From positions 248,001 through 312,000 of the forward strand of contig NZ_CP064873.1 in assembly GCF_019056515.1 (NCBI RefSeq): a stretch of DNA of 64,000 nucleotides, read 5' to 3'. The DNA is from Microbacterium paraoxydans (lineage in GTDB: Bacteria > Actinomycetota > Actinomycetes > Actinomycetales > Microbacteriaceae). Shown here piece by piece: positions 43,342 to 52,463 of this stretch. Position numbers and translations under genes: made by a program. Position 1 is the first letter of the stretch; each line of letters starts with the position of its first letter. Below the pieces are notes generated by a model. The model searched no databases, was not told the origin of the DNA, and saw nothing but the letters and a program-made list of their open reading frames with translations.

Positions 43342-44421
43342 TCAGCCGATGTACTCGAGCGTGACCTTCTCGACCCAGGCGCCGAGGTTCTCGCTCACGA
43401 AGCCGAAGTCGATGTCCTGGCGGTCGAGCGTGCCCATGAGCTCGACGACCGCGGGGTTGGCCTTCTCGACCGCGCCCTCGTTCACCGGCATGGCATTGAA
43501 CTCCGCGGCGAACTCGCCCTGCACCTCGGCGCTGCCGAACCAGTCGATGAACTCCTGCGCCTTCTCCTCGTTGTCCGTGCCGTTGATCTGCGCGATCTGC
43601 TCGGTCACGTAGGGGACGCCGTACTCGGGAACGATCATGCCCGTGCTGGTGCCGTACTCCTCGTCGCGGGCGGAGATGCCGCTCGACGGCAGCACGCCGT
43701 AGTCCACCTCGTCGCGGGTGATGCGGGCGTAGAGGTCGGTGCCCTCCACGGCGGGGGAGCCGTTGGCGTAGTACGACTTCACCAGGTCCCAGCCCTCGTC
43801 GCTCACGCCGAGGTCGCCGTCCTCGTCGAGGTGACGGGTGAGCATGCTGGCGAGCACGAGCTGCGGGGTGGCCTGGCCGAGCGCGGGGTTGACCTCGTAG
43901 CGGCCGGCGTACTCCTCGTCGGTGTACAGGTCGTCGGGGTCGGTGGGCGCGTCGCTGATGCGGTTCTCGTCGTAGACCGTGACGATCGCCTGCTCCACGA
44001 GCGGCCAGAACGCGCCGTCCTTCGGGTCGCCGGCGTCCGCGGGCACCTCGCCGCTCCAGCTCGGCTCGTAGGCCGTGATGGCTTCTTCCGTCTTGAGCTG
44101 CTCGAAGAACATGTTGTTCAGGCCGAAGACCACGTCGCCGACGGGGTTGTTCTTCTCCGCGATGATGCGGTTCGTCAGGTCGGCGCCGCCGAGGCCCACG
44201 ATCTCGATGTCGATGCCCGCGTCGGCCGCCTTCTCGGTGATCCACTCACCACGGCCGTCGCTGTTCGAGTTCGTGTAGACGATGAGGGTGTCGCCGGAGC
44301 CGCTGTCGCTGCCGCCGCCGTCCGCGTCTCCGTCGCCGCCCGCCGTGCATCCGGTGAGCGCGATCGCCGCCGCGGCCGTCAATCCGATGAGCGCCCAGCG
44401 CCTCTGCTGCCTGTCGGCCAT
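43342..44421 (-). CDS. ABC transporter substrate-binding lipoprotein (iron/aminoethylphosphonate type)
   Basis: The product is 359 aa from ATG 44421 (AAGGA five bases upstream; an ATG two codons earlier touches it). The lipoprotein signal ends LTGC at Cys ~25, followed by a Gly/Asp/Ser linker. The mature part begins TLIVYTNSNSDGRGEWITEK, like the Fe3+/AEP-type binding proteins (SBP class D). It has GLNNMFFEQL and a C-terminal INGTDNEEKAQEFIDWF. The substrate is not settled by sequence, but the cotranscribed phosphodiesterase favours an organophosphorus compound. Confidence 0.92.
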   Translation of the reverse strand: MADRQQRRWALIGLTAAAAIALTGCTAGGDGDADGGGSDSGSGDTLIVYTNSNSDGRGEWITEKAADAGIDIEIVGLGGADLTNRIIAEKNNPVGDVVFGLNNMFFEQLKTEEAITAYEPSWSGEVPADAGDPKDGAFWPLVEQAIVTVYDENRISDAPTDPDDLYTDEEYAGRYEVNPALGQATPQLVLASMLTRHLDEDGDLGVSDEGWDLVKSYYANGSPAVEGTDLYARITRDEVDYGVLPSSGISARDEEYGTSTGMIVPEYGVPYVTEQIAQINGTDNEEKAQEFIDWFGSAEVQGEFAAEFNAMPVNEGAVEKANPAVVELMGTLDRQDIDFGFVSENLGAWVEKVTLEYIG

Positions 44422-44447
44422 GTTCATCCTTTTCTCGCCTTCGAGGT

Positions 44448-44488
44448 GTGTCGATGCGACACTACCGGTTCTTGTGGTGAAGGCACAA
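44448..44488 (-). promoter_or_regulatory. Promoter and candidate LacI operator of the importer operon
   Basis: On the minus strand TTGTGC (44488-44483) and TAGTGT (44464-44459) are -35 and -10 boxes with an 18-base spacer. The dyad GTGTCG-ATG-CGACAC (44448-44462) overlaps the -10 box, where a repressor such as the LacI protein of the operon would block it. The rest of the gap 44489-44675 shows no gene. Confidence 0.5.
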
Positions 44489-44675
44489 AGATTGTTTGGT
44501 TTCGTGAGCGCGGTCGCGCGTCCGCACTCAAGATAGGCGCGCGGCGTGAACGTGAGGATGCGATGAGGTGAACGGGTGGGGGCCTGCGTCGGACCTGGGA
44601 CGAGGTGCCCTGTCGGCCCGGGCGGAATGCTGGCATCCATTAGGACAAAGCTTCGAAAGTCGGGCGCTTCGGAGA

Positions 44676-44681
44676 TAAAAT
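44676..44681 (+). promoter_or_regulatory. -10 box TAAAAT of a leaderless HNH gene
   Basis: TAAAAT, close to consensus and AT-rich against its surroundings, ends five bases before the ATG at 44687. Confidence 0.5.
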
Positions 44682-44686
44682 GAAGC

Positions 44687-46030
44687 ATGTCGAAAATGTC
44701 CGGGTTGCGCGAGGCGATGGAGCGTCTCGACCAGGCGTGGGACTCTGCGGGTGATGCGCCGGAGCTCTCCCGCACGCAGCTCGTCGACGTCGCCGACGCG
44801 ATCGGACTCCTGCGGCGCCGACTCGATGCACTGCACGTCGACGTGGCCGCCGGCATCGCCCGGGAGTCGCGCGCCGAGCTCGGTGCCGACAGCCTGGCGA
44901 AGCAACGCGGGTACCGCACGGCGGCGAAGCTCATGGCCGCGATGACAGGCATCTCGACGGGCGAGGCGCAGCGTCTGGTGAAGGTCGGAGAGGCGATCGC
45001 CCCGCGAAGCGATCTGCTCGGCGCGCCGCTGCCCGCGCGGTACCCGCTCCTCCGGGAAGCGCTCGCGTCGGGTGCCCTCGGAGCGCCGGCGGCGGCACTC
45101 CTCGTCGTTTTGCTGGACCGCTGCCGCGTGGCTGCGGGAGCGGAACGCATCGCCGAGGCGGAGCGCGTGCTGGTCGCCACAGCCGAGGGGCTCGAGCTCG
45201 ATGCGGTGCGCAAACTCGTCCTCCGCGCCGAAGCGTGGCTCGACCCCGACGGCGTGGCGCCGCGGGCAGAGGAGCAGCGCGCTCGGCGCGGACTGCGCAT
45301 CTTCGAACGGGATGGCATGGTGCACCTGCACGCGCAGCTCGATGCCGAGACCGCGGCGCCGGTCGTCACCGCCATCCGCGGGCACGTGTCCGCCGTGTTC
45401 GCCGCCCGCCTCGACGCCCCTGACGGAGCGTCGCCGGACGCCGACCGGCGCTCGGTCGCGATGATCCAGGCCGATGCGCCGGCCCTCTTCTGCGGGCATG
45501 TGCTCGGGTGCGAGGGTGACCGGGTGCCGCTCGCGGGGGCGACGGTGGTCGTGCGCGTGTCCCTCGACGATCTCCAGGCCGGCACCGGGTCGGCGACGAT
45601 CGACGGGCTGGACCAGGTGATCGACATCGGTGCCGCGCGGCGGATGGCGGCCAGCGGTGGGATTATCCCGTGTGCCCTCGGCGGGGCGAGCGAAGTGCTC
45701 GACTGGGGTCGCGAGAAGCGCCTCTTCACACGAGCCCAACGCCTGGCGCTCGCCGAACGGGACGGCGGGTGCGCGATGTGCGGGCTTCCCCCGGGGATGA
45801 CGAAGGCTCACCACCTCCGCTGGTGGCAGCGCGACCGAGGTCCGACCGATCTCTCCAACGGGATCCTGCTCTGCGAGACCTGTCACCACCGCATCCATGA
45901 CAACGGGTGGGAGATCGTCATCGAGGGTTCCGGTGTGGCCGGCCGGCCATGGTTCCTTCCGCCGCGGTGGGTCGACGCGCAGCGCACACCGCGGCTGGGC
46001 GGACGGGCGCGCTTCGATGTCGCGGCCTGA
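44687..46030 (+). CDS. DUF222/HNH endonuclease family protein (13E12-repeat type)
   Basis: The product is 447 aa. The N-terminal ~300 residues are the helical DUF222 region (RLDALHVDVAAGIARESRAE, GISTGEAQRLVKVGEAIAPR). The C-terminal ~100 residues are an HNH nuclease with zinc Cys pairs: RDGGCAMCGLP, KAHHLRWWQRDRG and LCETCHHRIHDNGWEI. These genes are multicopy in actinobacteria and of uncertain function. It is unlinked to the defence-like operons and transcribed from its own leaderless promoter. Confidence 0.92.
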   Translation: MSKMSGLREAMERLDQAWDSAGDAPELSRTQLVDVADAIGLLRRRLDALHVDVAAGIARESRAELGADSLAKQRGYRTAAKLMAAMTGISTGEAQRLVKVGEAIAPRSDLLGAPLPARYPLLREALASGALGAPAAALLVVLLDRCRVAAGAERIAEAERVLVATAEGLELDAVRKLVLRAEAWLDPDGVAPRAEEQRARRGLRIFERDGMVHLHAQLDAETAAPVVTAIRGHVSAVFAARLDAPDGASPDADRRSVAMIQADAPALFCGHVLGCEGDRVPLAGATVVVRVSLDDLQAGTGSATIDGLDQVIDIGAARRMAASGGIIPCALGGASEVLDWGREKRLFTRAQRLALAERDGGCAMCGLPPGMTKAHHLRWWQRDRGPTDLSNGILLCETCHHRIHDNGWEIVIEGSGVAGRPWFLPPRWVDAQRTPRLGGRARFDVAA

Positions 46031-46078
46031 GTGCGGTGCGCGGGTGCGGGAGTTCGGGCGCGGGGGGTTGTGGGGCTG

Positions 46079-47680
46079 TCAGCGGCGGAGGCGGGAGCGC
46101 ACGCGTCGCGCGGTGCGTGCCAGGGCGTCACGCCAGGCGCCTCCGGGCCATTCCCGGTGCAGGCGCAGGCTGCCGTCGTCGTTCCGCACGAGTTCGACCC
46201 GCCGGCCCGCGAGAAGGGGCGAGCGGCCGAGGTGTGCGACCACGTCCGGGGCGGCCGTCAGCGGCGCCGTGAACACCCAGCCGGCCACGCGGACCGCGAC
46301 CGATAGATCGGCGTCGCGCGCACCGTCCTCGCGGAACACCTTCATGGGGTCCACGGCGATGGGAACCGCGTCGAGGCGCTTCGGTCGGCGCCCGCCGACC
46401 TTGCGCTCCGAACCCGCGGTGGACTCCGCGGCCTGGCCCGGCTCCGGGGTGTCCTGCGCGACCATGTCGACCCGGTCGGCACGGCGCTCCTTGCGGGCGT
46501 TCAGCAGGCCCGAGGGAAGATCCTCCGTCGTCGACAGCGGGAGGGACAGCAGATGATCCGCCGAGCCGACCGTCTCGAACACGAAGGCCTCTTCGTCGTT
46601 CCGGCGCACGCGGACGCGCACGGTCAGCTGCAGCCCTCCCCGCGACCAGCGCGCCGAGGTCACGGCGGCGGTGCAGGTCGTCTCGGCCTCGAAGGCGGCG
46701 AAGGCGAGCAGGTCGTCGCGGCGGTCGGCGCGCAGCAGCGCCGCCCGGATGCGCTGCGGGAACGACAGCCCCGCGTCCACCCCCGGGCCGAAGCGCCGCT
46801 GCACGAGCGGCACCACTACATCCAGCAGGCGGTCGCGGTACTCCGCCGGGTACTTCACCATCCGTCGCCCGGCGATCCTGTTGAGGATCTTGCCGCGGAA
46901 CCAGTGGCGCAGCAGCCGATCCCGCACCTTCCCCGGTTCGGTGTTCGCCTCGACCACGTCGAGCACGGTCTCCAGATGCGGGAAGTACGACTCCGGCTCG
47001 ATGCGAGCCGAGCTCGCGCTCCCCGGCTCCTTCACCCACGCATAGCAGGGCTCGCTCGCGAGCACCGAGATCGTGTCAGCGGCGAAGTACGCCTGCATCA
47101 CGAAGAGATGGTCTTCGAGCCGCACCTTCCCGTCGGGGAAGCGGATGCCGTTCTCCCGCAGGAAGGCCGTCCGGAACATCTTGTGCGGCGTCAGCATCTC
47201 CAGGATCGGGTCCTCCCCGAGCACCGCGTGCGGGATGTCGCGCTGGAAGATCTTGGCGGGCAGCTTGCGTCCGATGCCCACCTCCTTGCCGACCACGACA
47301 TCGGAGCCGTTCTCGTCCGCGTAGTCGCACAGCCGCTCCAGCGCCCGCGGGTAGAGGCGGTCGTCCTGATCGACGAACTGCACGTACGTCCCTCTGGCCT
47401 CTTCGACACCCCGGTTTCGCGGAGTGCCGGGCCACCCGGAGTGCGGCAGCGACAGCACGCGCACATGCGGACGGTCCTTCGCGATGCTCTCGAGCCGCGC
47501 GGCCGTCTCCTCGCCGGAGCCGTCGTCGCAGAGCAGGACCTCGAAGGCCCGCGGATCCAGCGTCTGCGCGTCGAGCGAGGCGATGAGGTCGTCGAACGAC
47601 GCCTTCGGCCGGAACACCGGCACCACCACGCTCACCCGCACGCGGCCCCCGGCCGCCTCGTCCCCGGTCGCACTGCTCAT
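46079..47680 (-). CDS. Family 2 glycosyltransferase with C-terminal extension
   Basis: The product is 533 aa from ATG 47680, nine bases after GGGGG; an ATG three codons earlier touches that ribosome site. The GT-A domain occupies ~residues 15-240: VSVVVPVFRPKASFDDLI, VLLCDDGSGEE, PGTPRNRGVEEARG and FVDQDDRLYP (the metal-binding DxD-like site). The C-terminal half (~residues 290-533) is beta-rich and unassigned. It probably transfers a sugar to a cell-wall or teichoic-acid-type polymer. It converges on the HNH gene. Confidence 0.88.
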   Translation of the reverse strand: MSSATGDEAAGGRVRVSVVVPVFRPKASFDDLIASLDAQTLDPRAFEVLLCDDGSGEETAARLESIAKDRPHVRVLSLPHSGWPGTPRNRGVEEARGTYVQFVDQDDRLYPRALERLCDYADENGSDVVVGKEVGIGRKLPAKIFQRDIPHAVLGEDPILEMLTPHKMFRTAFLRENGIRFPDGKVRLEDHLFVMQAYFAADTISVLASEPCYAWVKEPGSASSARIEPESYFPHLETVLDVVEANTEPGKVRDRLLRHWFRGKILNRIAGRRMVKYPAEYRDRLLDVVVPLVQRRFGPGVDAGLSFPQRIRAALLRADRRDDLLAFAAFEAETTCTAAVTSARWSRGGLQLTVRVRVRRNDEEAFVFETVGSADHLLSLPLSTTEDLPSGLLNARKERRADRVDMVAQDTPEPGQAAESTAGSERKVGGRRPKRLDAVPIAVDPMKVFREDGARDADLSVAVRVAGWVFTAPLTAAPDVVAHLGRSPLLAGRRVELVRNDDGSLRLHREWPGGAWRDALARTARRVRSRLRR

Positions 47681-47712
47681 GGACGTCATCCCCCTGTGAT
47701 CGTGACCGGCCC

Positions 47713-47734
47713 GAATCTCCCCCGCCGGAGATTC
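47713..47734. terminator. Hairpin downstream of the DUF4127 gene
   Basis: GAATCTCC (47713-47720) and GGAGATTC (47727-47734) are a perfect 8-bp stem with a 6-base loop. It lies between the DUF4127 stop and the glycosyltransferase start on the same strand. Confidence 0.5.
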
Positions 47735-47807
47735 CAGCCAACCATCCCTTCCTGTGGAGCGCGCCAGGCTCGCGGCGGTCCCGGGTGTATGCCGCCGCCG
47801 TGGAGGA

Positions 47808-49310
47808 TCAGTGCAGGGTGAGACCGATCTCGAACGAGCGCCGCCAGGGGAGGGTCAGCTCCGCGATCCGCACGTCGTCGGCGGGCAGCATCGACTCCAG
47901 GAGGGCCGTCAGCTCCGCACGGATGACGCGCTCGGCCGTCGCGACCTGCGCATCCTCGGCCATCGGGTAGATGTCGGGGAAGAGGGAGGGACCCGCATCG
48001 GTGCGCACCACGGCCTGGTAGGCGAAATCGTCGAGCAGCCGCGTGAGCAGGGCGATCCGGGCGGCGCGCTCGTCGAAGGAGCCGATGGCCCGGCCCACCA
48101 CTCCGGCGGCGGCCACCGCGACGACGCTGCCGAGCGTGTTCCCGGCGGTGTTCCACCCGCCGAAGGCCTCCAGGCGCCCGAGCAGTCCGGCCTCCGCCAG
48201 CGCGCGTACGAGCGCCTCGTCCGCGCCGTTCGGGTAGCGCACGTCGGCCAGGGCCACATGCTCCCCCGCCTCCAGACGCTCCCGCACGAGTGCGACCGTC
48301 CCCGCGACGGCCTCGACGTCGACGACCTCCGGCCGCCCGCGGAACATGTCGTGCCGGTCGGGGTCCGGGGCGTGCAGCACGAGGGTGACGTCGCCTCCCG
48401 CGGCGACCTCCTCGGCACCGGCTGCGCGGATCTGCCGGCTCGCCGAGGCCGCGAGCGACATGTTCTCGTACGGCGGGACGCGCTCCATGCCGGCGGCGTC
48501 CGCGCAGGCCACCGAGAACGAGGCGGTCACCCCGGCGTTCGCCGCGAGGGCCCGGGCGACGAGCGCGGCCCCGACCTCGTCGGCCCCCGGGTACATCAGC
48601 ACGCGCCGGCCCGACGGCAGCATCCGCATCCAGTGCCGGAGCCAGACCTGCTCCGCGCTTCCCGCCGCGAAGGGGGCGGTGTCGTCGGCGGTGATCGCCA
48701 GGAAGTCGAGGGTCTCGTCCTCCACGAGGCCGAGCGTGGAGAGGTTCACGATGTGATTGCGCAGCCGCCGAGACGAGTAATCGGAGACGACCGCGGCGGG
48801 CACCGGAGTCAGCTCGTCGAGCGGCAGCACCTCGGTCTCGCCGAGCAGCCGGTGCGCGTCGCCGCCGAGCGCGTGGATCTCCTTGCCGTGCTCCGTCCAG
48901 TAGGTCGGCTCCTCGGCCGCGGAGTAGGAGTTGCTCGCCCTGGTCACCAGCGACACCGCCGAGATCGGCAGGTCGGGCCGCATCCGCCGCACCTCGCGCA
49001 GCACGTCCAGGCGCGCCAGCACGTCGCGAGTGGTGTCATGACTCGTGCGACTCGCGATGAGGCCCCCGTAGAGCAGCATGTCCACCGACACCACGAGGTG
49101 CACCGTGGCCGGATCCGCGGCGCGTTCGCGCAGCCAGGCGCCCAGCCCGTCGGCATCGCCCGCGGTCCGGTACGAGGGGAGGAGCTCGGCGGGCGGAACG
49201 TCGAGGGTGACCCCGGCGACGGCCGCGACGTCGCCCGGGAGCTTGACGTTCACCGGCCGATCGTCGAGGGGGAGCAGCGCGATGCGCGGGCGGAGGATCG
49301 GGTCGGACAC
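47808..49310 (-). CDS. DUF4127 family protein
   Basis: The product is 500 aa from GTG 49310. It begins RIALLPLDDRPVNVKLPGDV, the signature of DUF4127, with VVSVDMLLYGGLIASRTSHD, VSLVTRASNSYS and LMYPGADEVGAALVARAL further on. No reaction is known for the family. Its place, cotranscribed with the GntR regulator (40-base gap) and divergent from an amino-sugar importer and catabolic genes, suggests a part in the same pathway. Confidence 0.9.
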   Translation of the reverse strand: MSDPILRPRIALLPLDDRPVNVKLPGDVAAVAGVTLDVPPAELLPSYRTAGDADGLGAWLRERAADPATVHLVVSVDMLLYGGLIASRTSHDTTRDVLARLDVLREVRRMRPDLPISAVSLVTRASNSYSAAEEPTYWTEHGKEIHALGGDAHRLLGETEVLPLDELTPVPAAVVSDYSSRRLRNHIVNLSTLGLVEDETLDFLAITADDTAPFAAGSAEQVWLRHWMRMLPSGRRVLMYPGADEVGAALVARALAANAGVTASFSVACADAAGMERVPPYENMSLAASASRQIRAAGAEEVAAGGDVTLVLHAPDPDRHDMFRGRPEVVDVEAVAGTVALVRERLEAGEHVALADVRYPNGADEALVRALAEAGLLGRLEAFGGWNTAGNTLGSVVAVAAAGVVGRAIGSFDERAARIALLTRLLDDFAYQAVVRTDAGPSLFPDIYPMAEDAQVATAERVIRAELTALLESMLPADDVRIAELTLPWRRSFEIGLTLH

Positions 49311-49350
49311 GAGGAGCCTTTCGTCGGTGAAGGGGGTCGCAGATCGGGGA

Positions 49351-50067
49351 TCAGGGGCGGGCGATGGAGACGAGGTACGAGTAGCGGTCGCCGCGATACA
49401 CCGATTCGGCGTACTCGATCGGGCGGCTGCGGGCGTCGTAGGTCGTGCGCTTCACGAGGAAGGCGGGGGAGAACGGCGGCGTCTGCAGCGCGGCGGCCTG
49501 CTCCTCGTCGAGCACGACCGCGTGGATCTCCTGGTCGGCGCGCACAGCGATGATGCCGAAACGGGTGCGCAGGTCGTCGTAGAGCGAGTCGCCCTCGATG
49601 CCGTCCTCCAGGCCGGGCACGGCGTCGGCCGCGATCGAGCACGCCTCCAGACAGATCGGGATGTCGTCGGCGGTCCGCACCCGGCGGATCCGGACGACGG
49701 GCGACTGCGGGCTGAGGTTCAAGGCGTACCCTGCGGTCTGCCCGGCCGCCGCGGTGCCCACGTCGACGGAGAGGGAGCCGGGTCGCATGTTGCGGGCGAG
49801 CATGTCCTCCGAGAACGAGGTCAGCTCGAACGCCTTGCTGATCCGCGAGGCGCTCACGAACGTGCCCGCTCCCTGCAGCCGGTACACGAGACCGTCCCGT
49901 TCGAGCTCGTCGAGGGCGCGACGCACCGTCTGCCGGTTCACCTCGAGCGACTCCGCGAGTTCGCGCTCCGTCGGCAGCTTCTCGTGGGGTGCGAGCCCCT
50001 GGTCGATGACCTCCTCCAGATGCCGCCGCACGCGTTCGTGCTTCGTGAGGCCCTCGATCGCCGCCAT
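49351..50067 (-). CDS. GntR-family regulator, HutC/DasR subfamily with UTRA domain
   Basis: The product is 238 aa. The winged helix (residues ~5-72, LPTERELAESLEVNRQTVRR, ALDELERDGLVYR) is followed by a UTRA effector domain (PVVRIRRVRTADDIPICLEA, AFLVKRTTYDARSRPIEYAE). Relatives such as DasR and NagR sense phosphorylated amino sugars, which fits the NanE and NanK genes it faces. Two candidate operators lie in the divergent gap. Confidence 0.93.
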   Translation of the reverse strand: MAAIEGLTKHERVRRHLEEVIDQGLAPHEKLPTERELAESLEVNRQTVRRALDELERDGLVYRLQGAGTFVSASRISKAFELTSFSEDMLARNMRPGSLSVDVGTAAAGQTAGYALNLSPQSPVVRIRRVRTADDIPICLEACSIAADAVPGLEDGIEGDSLYDDLRTRFGIIAVRADQEIHAVVLDEEQAAALQTPPFSPAFLVKRTTYDARSRPIEYAESVYRGDRYSYLVSIARP

Positions 50068-50080
50068 GGTTCCCCCTCGT

Positions 50081-50094
50081 TTGGACTAACCCAA
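50081..50094. promoter_or_regulatory. GntR operator, copy 1
   Basis: TTGG-ACTAAC-CCAA lies 14 bases before the gntR start. It matches copy 2 in arms and spacing and suits autoregulation of the gntR-DUF4127 transcript. Confidence 0.55.
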
Positions 50095-50144
50095 TCTTGA
50101 CGATCACCCGGGATTGTGTCAATGTCTCCTCTCAGCGGTTCTTA

Positions 50145-50160
50145 ATTGGTCTATTCCAAT
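50145..50160. promoter_or_regulatory. GntR operator, copy 2
   Basis: ATTGG-TCTATT-CCAAT is a dyad resembling the GGTCTA-type sites of DasR/HutC regulators. It lies 34 bases before the binding-protein start and likely overlaps its promoter. Confidence 0.6.
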
Positions 50161-50194
50161 CCTTTGCACGGTCAACGATGAGCGGAGAATCCCC

Positions 50195-51484
50195 ATGCAC
50201 GTGAAGCACAACATGCGCCGACGCGTCCTGGTCGCCGGGGCGCTGGGCACGGCGACGATCGTCGCCCTGAGCGGCTGCGCCGGCGGCGGCGGCGACGCGG
50301 ACGGCCCCACCGAGATCACGTTCTCGTACCTGTGGGGAGGCGAGGAGGCGAAGGCGCTGGAGGCGATCATCGCCGACTTCAACGCCAGTCAGGACGACAT
50401 CGTCGTCACGGGCGTCTCCAGCCCTGACACCCAGAAGCAGCTCACGTCGATGTCGTCGTCGAACGGCTCCTTCGACATCTCCGACAACTTCGGCAACACC
50501 GTCGGCGCCTGGGCCTCGAAGGGCATCCTCGCGCCGCTCGACGAGGCGATCGCCGCCGAGGACATCGACGTCGACGACTTCGTCCCCAGCGCCATGGAGC
50601 AGATGACCTACGACGGCAAGATCTACTCGCTGCCGATCGCCATCCACAGTTTCCAGCTGCTCTACAACCCGCAGCTCCTGGAGGAGGCCGGGGTCACCCC
50701 GCCGACCACGATGGACGAGCTCGCCGCCGCCATCCCGAAGCTCACCAAGAAGGACGCGTCGGGCAAGATCACGCAGCTCGGACTCGGCTCGGCGAACGAC
50801 AGCACCACCCTCACGACCCTCGGCTACGCCTTCGGCGGGAGCTGGGACGGCGAGGACGGCCCGACCCCCGCGGAAGACGGCAACCTCGAGGCCCTGCAGT
50901 GGTATCAGGACAACGTGATCGAGCCGGTCGGTGCCGACGCCATGGCCACGTTCGTGTCCGGACAGGGCGAGTACCTCTCCGCGCAGGACCCGTTCTTCAG
51001 CGGCCAGGTCGCCATGATCATCGACGGCGAGTGGCGGTCGGCCAGCGCCGCCAAGATCGCCCCCGACTTCGAGTGGGGCGTGACCGCGATCCCCGCCGCC
51101 TCGCCGGACCTGGAGAACAGCACGCAGGTCACCGCGAGCACCCTCTTCATCCCCGCGAACTCGAAGCACAAGGAGGAGGCGGCCACGTTCCTCGCCTACC
51201 TCGTGAGCGACGAGCCCATGGAGAAGTTCGCCGTCGCGCTCGGCAACCTCCCCGGCCGCTCCTCCCTCGCCGGCAGCGCTGCGTTCGACGAGCTGCAGGA
51301 CTTCGGCGTCTGGGCGGAGGCCGCGTCGTCCCCGAACGCGAAGTCCCTGGCGAGCCGTCCGTACAGCGCCGAGTACGCGACCGACCTCGCGACCGCGTTC
51401 GACGAGGTCGTGCGACTGACCGCCACCCCGGAGGAGGCGATCGCGACCGTCGAGGAGCGCATGGCCTCCTACGCCTCGAAGTGA
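50195..51484 (+). CDS. Sugar ABC transporter substrate-binding lipoprotein
   Basis: The product is 429 aa. The lipoprotein signal ends ALSGC (Cys near residue 29), followed by a Gly/Asp linker. The mature part is the CUT1/SBP_bac_1 fold: ITFSYLWGGEEAKALEAIIA, AMEQMTYDGKIYSLPIAIHS and GQVAMIIDGEW. It is the first gene of the divergent operon and delivers sugar to the two permeases that follow. The ATPase is not encoded in the window, which is common for CUT1 systems sharing one ATPase. Confidence 0.94.
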   Translation: MHVKHNMRRRVLVAGALGTATIVALSGCAGGGGDADGPTEITFSYLWGGEEAKALEAIIADFNASQDDIVVTGVSSPDTQKQLTSMSSSNGSFDISDNFGNTVGAWASKGILAPLDEAIAAEDIDVDDFVPSAMEQMTYDGKIYSLPIAIHSFQLLYNPQLLEEAGVTPPTTMDELAAAIPKLTKKDASGKITQLGLGSANDSTTLTTLGYAFGGSWDGEDGPTPAEDGNLEALQWYQDNVIEPVGADAMATFVSGQGEYLSAQDPFFSGQVAMIIDGEWRSASAAKIAPDFEWGVTAIPAASPDLENSTQVTASTLFIPANSKHKEEAATFLAYLVSDEPMEKFAVALGNLPGRSSLAGSAAFDELQDFGVWAEAASSPNAKSLASRPYSAEYATDLATAFDEVVRLTATPEEAIATVEERMASYASK

Positions 51485-51494
51485 GTCGGTCCTC

Positions 51495-52463
51495 GTGACC
51501 ACGGCAACGGCACCCCGGGTCCGGCAGGAGAACGCTCCTGCCGGACCCGGCGCTCCCGTCCGGCGGCGCCGCAGCCGCCGGACCACGCTGATCGGGCTGG
51601 CGTTCGCGTCGCCGTTCATCGTCGGCTTCCTGTTCCTGTTCGCCTATCCGATCGCGGCGTCGGCGTACTACAGCTTCACCGACTTCAACCTGTTCCAGGC
51701 GCCGGAGTGGGTGGGGCTGGACAACTACACCCAGATGTTCGCCGACGGGGTGTTCTGGAAGTCGCTCGCCAACACGGCCGTGCTCACCGTGTTCGGCGTG
51801 CCGCTCGCGATCGGCATCGCGCTCGCCGGCGCGCACCTGCTGAACACCCCCGTGCGGGGCCAGCCGCTCTACCGCGCGCTCGTCTATCTGCCCTCGATCG
51901 TGCCGGTCGTCGTCGGTGGCTACCTGTGGCGCTGGCTGCTGAACGCGCAGTACGGCTTCATCAACCATTTCCTGTCGTGGTTCGGCATCGAGGGCCCGGC
52001 CTGGCTGCAGCAGCCGGAGTGGACGAAGCCCGCCATCATCCTCATGTCGTTGTGGACCGTCGGCGGCACCATGATCATCTACCTCGCCGCCCTGCAGGAG
52101 GTGCCGAAGGAGCTGTACGAGGCGGCCGAGCTCGACGGCGCGGGGGCGTGGCGCCGCTTCACGAACGTCACCTGGCCCACGGTCTCCCCGGTCACCCTGT
52201 TCCAGGTGATCGTGAGCATCATCGGGTTCCTGCAGATCTTCACGCAGCCCTACATCCTGTCGCAGGAGCGCCTCAACCAGGCGGGCTCGGGGCCGGGGCA
52301 GTCGATGCTCTCCTACGCGATGTACCTGTACCAGAACGCCTTCGTGTTCCTGAAGATGGGCTACGCCTCCGCCATGGCGTGGACGCTGTTCATCATCACG
52401 CTCGTCGTGAGCCTCATCGTGCTCGCGACCTCGAGGAAGTGGGTCCACGATGGTGCACGCTGA
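51495..52463 (+). CDS. Sugar ABC transporter permease (MalF type)
   Basis: The product is 322 aa from GTG 51495, ten bases after the binding-protein stop. Six helices are expected. The EAA loop reads YEAAELDGAGAWRRFTNVTW. A basic, Pro/Ala-rich N-terminal tail of ~35 residues precedes the first helix. It forms the import channel with the next permease. Confidence 0.94.
   Translation: MTTATAPRVRQENAPAGPGAPVRRRRSRRTTLIGLAFASPFIVGFLFLFAYPIAASAYYSFTDFNLFQAPEWVGLDNYTQMFADGVFWKSLANTAVLTVFGVPLAIGIALAGAHLLNTPVRGQPLYRALVYLPSIVPVVVGGYLWRWLLNAQYGFINHFLSWFGIEGPAWLQQPEWTKPAIILMSLWTVGGTMIIYLAALQEVPKELYEAAELDGAGAWRRFTNVTWPTVSPVTLFQVIVSIIGFLQIFTQPYILSQERLNQAGSGPGQSMLSYAMYLYQNAFVFLKMGYASAMAWTLFIITLVVSLIVLATSRKWVHDGAR

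Noticed and set aside
44687..46030. DUF222-HNH gene as part of the defence-like island
   Set aside because: It is 12 kb away with its own promoter, and this family is multicopy and scattered in actinobacteria.
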